From Flavobacteriales bacterium UBA1820 (GTDB lineage: Bacteria > Bacteroidota > Bacteroidia > Flavobacteriales > UBA1820): a DNA stretch of 8,210 bases. Positions 4,462-8,210 of this stretch are shown here, piece after piece (position 1 is the first letter of the stretch; each line of letters starts with the position of its first letter). The position numbers and the translations under genes are program-made. The notes under the pieces were generated by a model. That model was not told the DNA's origin. It saw only the letters and a list, made by a program, of their open reading frames with translations, and did not search any database. The DNA lies in the NCBI GenBank assembly GCA_002314265.1, contig DCEW01000086.1, forward strand, positions 3,708 to 11,917, given 5' to 3'.

Positions 4462-6441
4462 TTACACCACGCGATTGCCCAGTTCCTTGCTCAAACGGGA
4501 GCGGATCTCGAGCAAGGTCTTCCACTCTTCCATAAGGGCTTCCCGCTGCGAATCGGACAAGGGGTTCTCCTGGGAAAACTCTCCCTGAAGTTCCGCCATG
4601 CGGGTGCGCAGGTACGCATCCTGATAGCGCAGGACCAGATCCCGCGTGTAGGCAGAGGCCACATCCGAAAAGTCGCGTACCGGGACTCCCATGCGCTCCC
4701 ACCCATCCAGGTGATACTCCTCGGCCAGCAACGACGAGACCGCCTCGACCACTGCCTGATCTTCGCTGCGCAGCAGGGCGGAGACATCGATGGCGCAATC
4801 GGCTCCCACCTGCACCCGGATAGCCTGGTAGATGGCATTGAGCGTGGCGTCGCGCAGGGAGATTCCCTCGGCCGACAACGAATCGACGATCTCCCGGGCT
4901 ACGGTAGTCCGTTCGGTCTCCAGGTGTTCGGTGGTCGTCCCGTCGGGATTGTCGTCCAGCACGGGTTCTTCGACTTCGATCTCCATGTCCCCGTAACGGA
5001 GCATCGTGGCTACTATGTCGCGCTCGAGGGCGGAAAAAGGATCGGCCGAGGGGCGGGGTTCGCGGTCCACCTCCAAGCGCTCGCGCATCCGGGCCGCCTG
5101 GGCAGCCCGGTCGGCTGCGGCGCGGTATTCCTGGCGGTTGTGTTCGTCGATCTGCGCCAGCTCGCGAAACAGCGAACTCTCCGAGACGTCCATGATGCGG
5201 GAAGCCTCGCGCAGGTACACCTCGCGCTTGATGTAGTCCGATATTTTCGAGATGGACACCACGATGTCCCGCACCAGACGGGACTTGAGGATGGGATCGC
5301 CGGAGGCTTCCTCGAGCAGCATCCGCGCCTTGAAATCGATGAAGTCCGTCCGGTTCTTCTCCAGGTATTCCTTGAGCTGCTCGGCGGTATGCTTGCGCGC
5401 GAACGAATCGGGATCGTCGTTGTCCGGAAAGGTGAGCACGCGCACGTTCATGTCGGCCGCCAGCAGCATGTCGATGCCCCGGAACGAAGCCTTGATGCCG
5501 GGGGTGTCCCCGTCGTAGAGCACGGTGATGTTCTGGGTGAGGCGCTTGATCAGGCGGATCTGCCCGTCGGTGAGCGAAGTGCCGGAGGAGGCCACCACGT
5601 TCTCCACCCCGGCCTGGTGCATGGATATGACGTCCGTATAGCCCTCCACCAGGTAGCACGAATCCTGCCGCACGATGGCGTTTTTGGCCTGATAGAGGCC
5701 GTAGAGGATGTCGCTCTTGTGGTAGATAGGGTTTTCGGGTGAATTGAGGTACTTGGCAATGGTTTTTTCGGTCTGCATCGTCCGCGCGCCGAAACCGGCC
5801 ACGCGCCCCGAAAACGAGTGGATGGGGAAGACCACGCGCCCGCGGAAACGGTCGGTATAGCGTCCATCATCCCGTCGGATGGACAGCCCGGAGGTTTCGA
5901 GGTATTCGGCCTGATAACCGGCCTTGAGCGCCGCTTCGGTGAAGGCGGACCAAGCCTCGGGGGAGTATCCGAGGCCGAATTTTTCGATCGTAGCGTCGGA
6001 AAATCCCCGCTGGCGGAAATACGTCAGGCCGACGTTGCGCCCTTCGGAGGTCTGGTGCAGCTGCTCGCGAAACCACTGGGCGGCGTATTCGGTAACCACG
6101 TATAGGCTCTCCCGCTCGTCGGCTTCCTGTTTGGCTTGGGGGGAGAGCTGGGTTTCCTCGACTTCGATCCCGTATTTTTTGGCGATATGGCGGATGGCTT
6201 CGGGATAGGAGCAATGCTCGATCTCCATGACGAAGGTAACCATGCTGCCGCCCTTGCCCGAGGAGAAGTCTTTCCAGATGCCCTTGGAGGGAGATACGAC
6301 AAACGACGGGGTCTTCTCGTCGTTGAACGGCGAAAGGCCTTTGTAGTTGGCCCCGGCCCGTTTGAGCACGACGAAATCGCCCACCACTTCCTCGATGCGC
6401 GCTTCGGAAAACACCCGGTCTATCGTCTGGCGGGAGATCAT
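4462..6441 (-). CDS. dnaG: DNA primase DnaG, zinc-ligand-free variant
   Basis: A 659-aa replicative primase that makes RNA primers at the fork with the DnaB helicase. The N-terminal domain (about 1-95) clearly aligns with the CHC2 zinc-binding domain (GLSPFNDEKTPSF, 35-47; KDFSSGKGG, 57-65), but all four metal ligand positions are changed: S37, N40, D58 and S61 replace Cys, His, Cys and Cys at the same spacing as E. coli 40/43/61/64. The RNA polymerase core is intact: DRFRGRVVFPI (197-207); AKYLNSPENPIYHKS (229-243); TOPRIM EGYTD (266-270) with catalytic E266; and LYDGDTPG (308-315) with D310 and D312. Residues ~440-659 form a divergent helicase-interaction region with an acidic stretch (486-510). 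I recall similar zinc-free DnaG proteins in Flavobacteria, so this is probably a lineage trait and not decay. The ATG overlaps the upstream TGA (ATGA), implying coupled translation. Confidence 0.96.
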   Translation of the reverse strand: MISRQTIDRVFSEARIEEVVGDFVVLKRAGANYKGLSPFNDEKTPSFVVSPSKGIWKDFSSGKGGSMVTFVMEIEHCSYPEAIRHIAKKYGIEVEETQLSPQAKQEADERESLYVVTEYAAQWFREQLHQTSEGRNVGLTYFRQRGFSDATIEKFGLGYSPEAWSAFTEAALKAGYQAEYLETSGLSIRRDDGRYTDRFRGRVVFPIHSFSGRVAGFGARTMQTEKTIAKYLNSPENPIYHKSDILYGLYQAKNAIVRQDSCYLVEGYTDVISMHQAGVENVVASSGTSLTDGQIRLIKRLTQNITVLYDGDTPGIKASFRGIDMLLAADMNVRVLTFPDNDDPDSFARKHTAEQLKEYLEKNRTDFIDFKARMLLEEASGDPILKSRLVRDIVVSISKISDYIKREVYLREASRIMDVSESSLFRELAQIDEHNRQEYRAAADRAAQAARMRERLEVDREPRPSADPFSALERDIVATMLRYGDMEIEVEEPVLDDNPDGTTTEHLETERTTVAREIVDSLSAEGISLRDATLNAIYQAIRVQVGADCAIDVSALLRSEDQAVVEAVSSLLAEEYHLDGWERMGVPVRDFSDVASAYTRDLVLRYQDAYLRTRMAELQGEFSQENPLSDSQREALMEEWKTLLEIRSRLSKELGNRVV

Positions 6442-8126
6442 CGTGCGAAGGAGATTTGCGGGAGGACCTTCCCGAGTATTTTTTCAGTAACCAGGTACGT
6501 AGGCCGCACCCCTGCTTCGCCCAAAGGCCCGGAAGCCAGGGTGAGGGAAGTGTCCAGGGGATTGTCCGAAGCGTAATACGCGTAGTTCAACTGCACGTCC
6601 CGCGAGATATTGCCCCGGATGCGCGAATGGGCCTGGATGGCTTTCTGGTAGTGCGCTCCTTCCATTTCCAACCCGATGGCACGCCAGGAGGAACGGTGGA
6701 AAAACTCCAGCACGTCCTTGTTCTGCAACGAGGTCCCCAGCACGGTGATCAGCGGCCCTTCGAACACGCGCAGTCCGCACCCCTGAAAGTCGTCCGCACA
6801 AAGCGCGTTGTCCAGCGGATAGTTATCCGCCGTCCCTTCGAAGATATAAGCGGTAGGCACCATGATGTCGCCCTTGCCGCCTTCCAGAATGCCGGCTTTC
6901 CCCATGATGGATACCGAACGTACATCCAGATATTCCTTTCCGCCCTGCGGCCGGTCGATGGGTTTGAGCAGTTCGTCCATGATCTCGAACGCCTGCTCGC
7001 CGAAAGCGTAGTCCAGCACGAACAGCACGGGAGCCTGGTCCTCGGGCAGTGCTTCAAAATGCTTTGCCAGCAAGGGTACCACCCGGGTGTCGAAGATCTG
7101 CACATCGACGTTGGCTCCGGTGGCATCGGCCACGTAGGTCATGCCGTGGGATTCCCCATAGTGCGAAACGAGTTCACGCAGCGCACGGTTCTTTTCCCGG
7201 GAAAGGGTGAGGTAGAGCCCCTCCGGCACTTTCTTTCCGGCCTGCTCCAGCGCATCCCGGGCATAGAGGATGTTCATCACGCTGTGCATGTTGGCACTGA
7301 TGATGTGCAAGGGACGTTTTTCCAGCCCGAGTTCCACCAGGCGGTTCTTGACCTGGACGGCCCAGCGTTCTCCGTGCACATGGTGCCCGATCCGTTCGCG
7401 AAGCAGGGAGGAGAAGACAATCTCACGGTCTTTGCCCTCGGCAGCTTCCTGCAGGGACAGCCGCCCCATGTGGTACACCAGGCGGAAGATGCGGTCCGGA
7501 TCGTCCGGGGTGGCAAACTTGTCATACACCGCCCGGATCTCCTCGAACGAGCGTCCCAGGAGGATGGACAGATACGAGAGATACACCTCGCGGGTGTTCT
7601 CGTCCAAAGCGGCTGGCTGGCAGACGAGCTGCTCGATCTTGCGCCACTCGCGGGAGGTGCCTCCTTCGGGCAGGCGGGCATGGCGCATGATCTTGTCCGC
7701 TTCGTTGTACAAAAAAGTAAGGTGGGTGAGCGCGTCGTAAATCTCGGACCGGCCGTGCGTCACCTGGATGTTCATCTGGTCGGCGTCGATGCGGAAACAC
7801 AAGTGGCGGCGACGTGCAGGGACAATGGGTTCGAAGGCGGCCTCGAAGCCTTCCTCGGAAGTGAAGTGGATGTAGCGGCACTCCTCGATGCCTCGGGGCA
7901 AACGATCCACGACGTAGGTCAGTCCGTTGAGTTCCACCTTGTCCGGATCGGCGATCGAACCGTAGATCTCGGGGGAGAGTTCCAGCAGGCTGCTCCGAAG
8001 GGACTGCCCGGAAACGCCTCCCGGTTTGTAAAATCCCCGGTTGAACAAATGGCGCATGGTGATGTACAAACGCTCGATGGCACTGCTGGATTCCTGCGCC
8101 CGGGTTCGTTTCTTTTGCGGCAACAT
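6438..8126 (-). CDS. Conserved Bacteroidota protein with AMP-nucleosidase-like C-terminal region
   Basis: A 562-aa cytoplasmic protein with no signal peptide or membrane segment. I recognise it as a conserved Bacteroidota family without known function (possibly the one catalogued as DUF6909; this is from memory). Residues 1-330 (KKRTRAQESSSAIERLYITM near the start) match nothing I can name. Residues ~365-530 show motifs in the order of the nucleoside phosphorylase/AMP nucleosidase superfamily: VLFVLDYAFGEQAFEIMDEL (367-386) where those enzymes carry a glycine-rich loop; IMGKAGILEGGKGDIMVP (407-424), like GKCGGL..GD..VP; VLGTSLQNKDVLEFF (462-476); GLEMEG (485-490), like the ribose-binding MEx; and ASDNPLD (519-525), like the SDxP catalytic aspartate region. 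Nucleotide or nucleoside binding is therefore inferred, and catalysis is unproven. Its TGA overlaps the dnaG ATG, tying its expression to primase. The ATG at 8126 follows a plausible promoter. Confidence 0.8.
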   Translation of the reverse strand: MLPQKKRTRAQESSSAIERLYITMRHLFNRGFYKPGGVSGQSLRSSLLELSPEIYGSIADPDKVELNGLTYVVDRLPRGIEECRYIHFTSEEGFEAAFEPIVPARRRHLCFRIDADQMNIQVTHGRSEIYDALTHLTFLYNEADKIMRHARLPEGGTSREWRKIEQLVCQPAALDENTREVYLSYLSILLGRSFEEIRAVYDKFATPDDPDRIFRLVYHMGRLSLQEAAEGKDREIVFSSLLRERIGHHVHGERWAVQVKNRLVELGLEKRPLHIISANMHSVMNILYARDALEQAGKKVPEGLYLTLSREKNRALRELVSHYGESHGMTYVADATGANVDVQIFDTRVVPLLAKHFEALPEDQAPVLFVLDYAFGEQAFEIMDELLKPIDRPQGGKEYLDVRSVSIMGKAGILEGGKGDIMVPTAYIFEGTADNYPLDNALCADDFQGCGLRVFEGPLITVLGTSLQNKDVLEFFHRSSWRAIGLEMEGAHYQKAIQAHSRIRGNISRDVQLNYAYYASDNPLDTSLTLASGPLGEAGVRPTYLVTEKILGKVLPQISFAR

Positions 8127-8143
8127 AGGATGGTTTCTTTCGG

Positions 8144-8151
8144 TAAAGGTA
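8144..8151 (-). promoter_or_regulatory. Putative -7 promoter box for the 562-aa gene and dnaG
   Basis: The minus strand reads TACCTTTA, matching TAnnTTTG at 5 of 6 fixed positions, preceded by GCAAAAATTCG, an A-rich context like that upstream of ybjQ. The ATG is 17 nt downstream, giving a leader of roughly 10 nt. The expected -33 position holds CTGT, a poor match. If real, this would drive the whole 8126-to-2807 block. Confidence 0.42.
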
Positions 8152-8195
8152 CGAATTTTTGCAGCGTGCCGACAGCCCGTTGCGGGCGGCGGCCA

Positions 8196-8207
8196 GGGGG
8201 GGGGGGG
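8196..8207 (+). repeat. Homopolymer tract of 12 G
   Basis: Twelve consecutive G residues lie 3 nt from the window edge and about 70 nt upstream of the 562-aa gene's ATG (poly-C on that gene's strand). It could be a slippage-prone tract or a sequencing/assembly artefact near a contig end; the sequence alone cannot say which. Confidence 0.9.
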
Positions 8208-8210
8208 CGG

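Noticed and set aside
4405..5742. 445-codon plus-strand frame and 425-codon minus-strand frame (4382-5659) over dnaG
   Set aside because: Both overlap the well-supported dnaG in other frames, are arginine/proline/glycine-rich or patternless, and match no family.

Overview
The window looks like chromosomal core sequence from a fairly GC-rich member of the Bacteroidota, most likely Bacteroidales or a Rikenellaceae/Alistipes-like relative. Four things point there: Bacteroidota-type promoter boxes (TAnnTTTG-like) in front of several genes; start codons without clear Shine-Dalgarno sequences; a DnaG of the zinc-ligand-free type that I associate from memory with part of this phylum; and a ~560-residue conserved protein I know only from this phylum. 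I see no tRNA, rRNA, CRISPR array, phage gene or transposase.

Layout from left to right. A YbaK-type Cys-tRNA(Pro) deacylase (61-540, +) opens the window, with a promoter box only 5 nt before its ATG. After a gene-free C-rich gap (541-812) come two minus-strand genes: a secreted glycerophosphodiester phosphodiesterase (813-1601) and 5-formyltetrahydrofolate cyclo-ligase (1676-2272). The 74-nt gap between these two holds a probable promoter embedded in two inverted repeats. A 205-nt divergent spacer (2273-2477) carries a 9-bp-period tandem repeat next to the cyclo-ligase start and a promoter for a YbjQ/UPF0145 protein (2478-2810, +). The ybjQ stop codon overlaps the stop of a convergent DUF493 gene (2807-3097, -).

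The rest (2807-8126) is one minus-strand block, read from right to left: a 562-aa conserved protein, then dnaG primase (overlapping by ATGA, so translationally coupled), a 95-nt gap, the Kdo transferase waaA, then after 6 nt DUF493. It mixes replication initiation (dnaG), LPS inner-core synthesis (waaA) and two poorly characterised proteins, as is common in loosely themed bacterial operons.

Two proteins deserve a second look. DnaG has lost all four zinc-binding ligands of its CHC2 domain while keeping the TOPRIM catalytic residues. The 562-aa partner of dnaG has a C-terminal region whose motifs run in the order seen in AMP nucleosidase/nucleoside phosphorylase enzymes, behind an N-terminal region I cannot assign. 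Otherwise the window is ordinary housekeeping, and I find no defence or mobile system.
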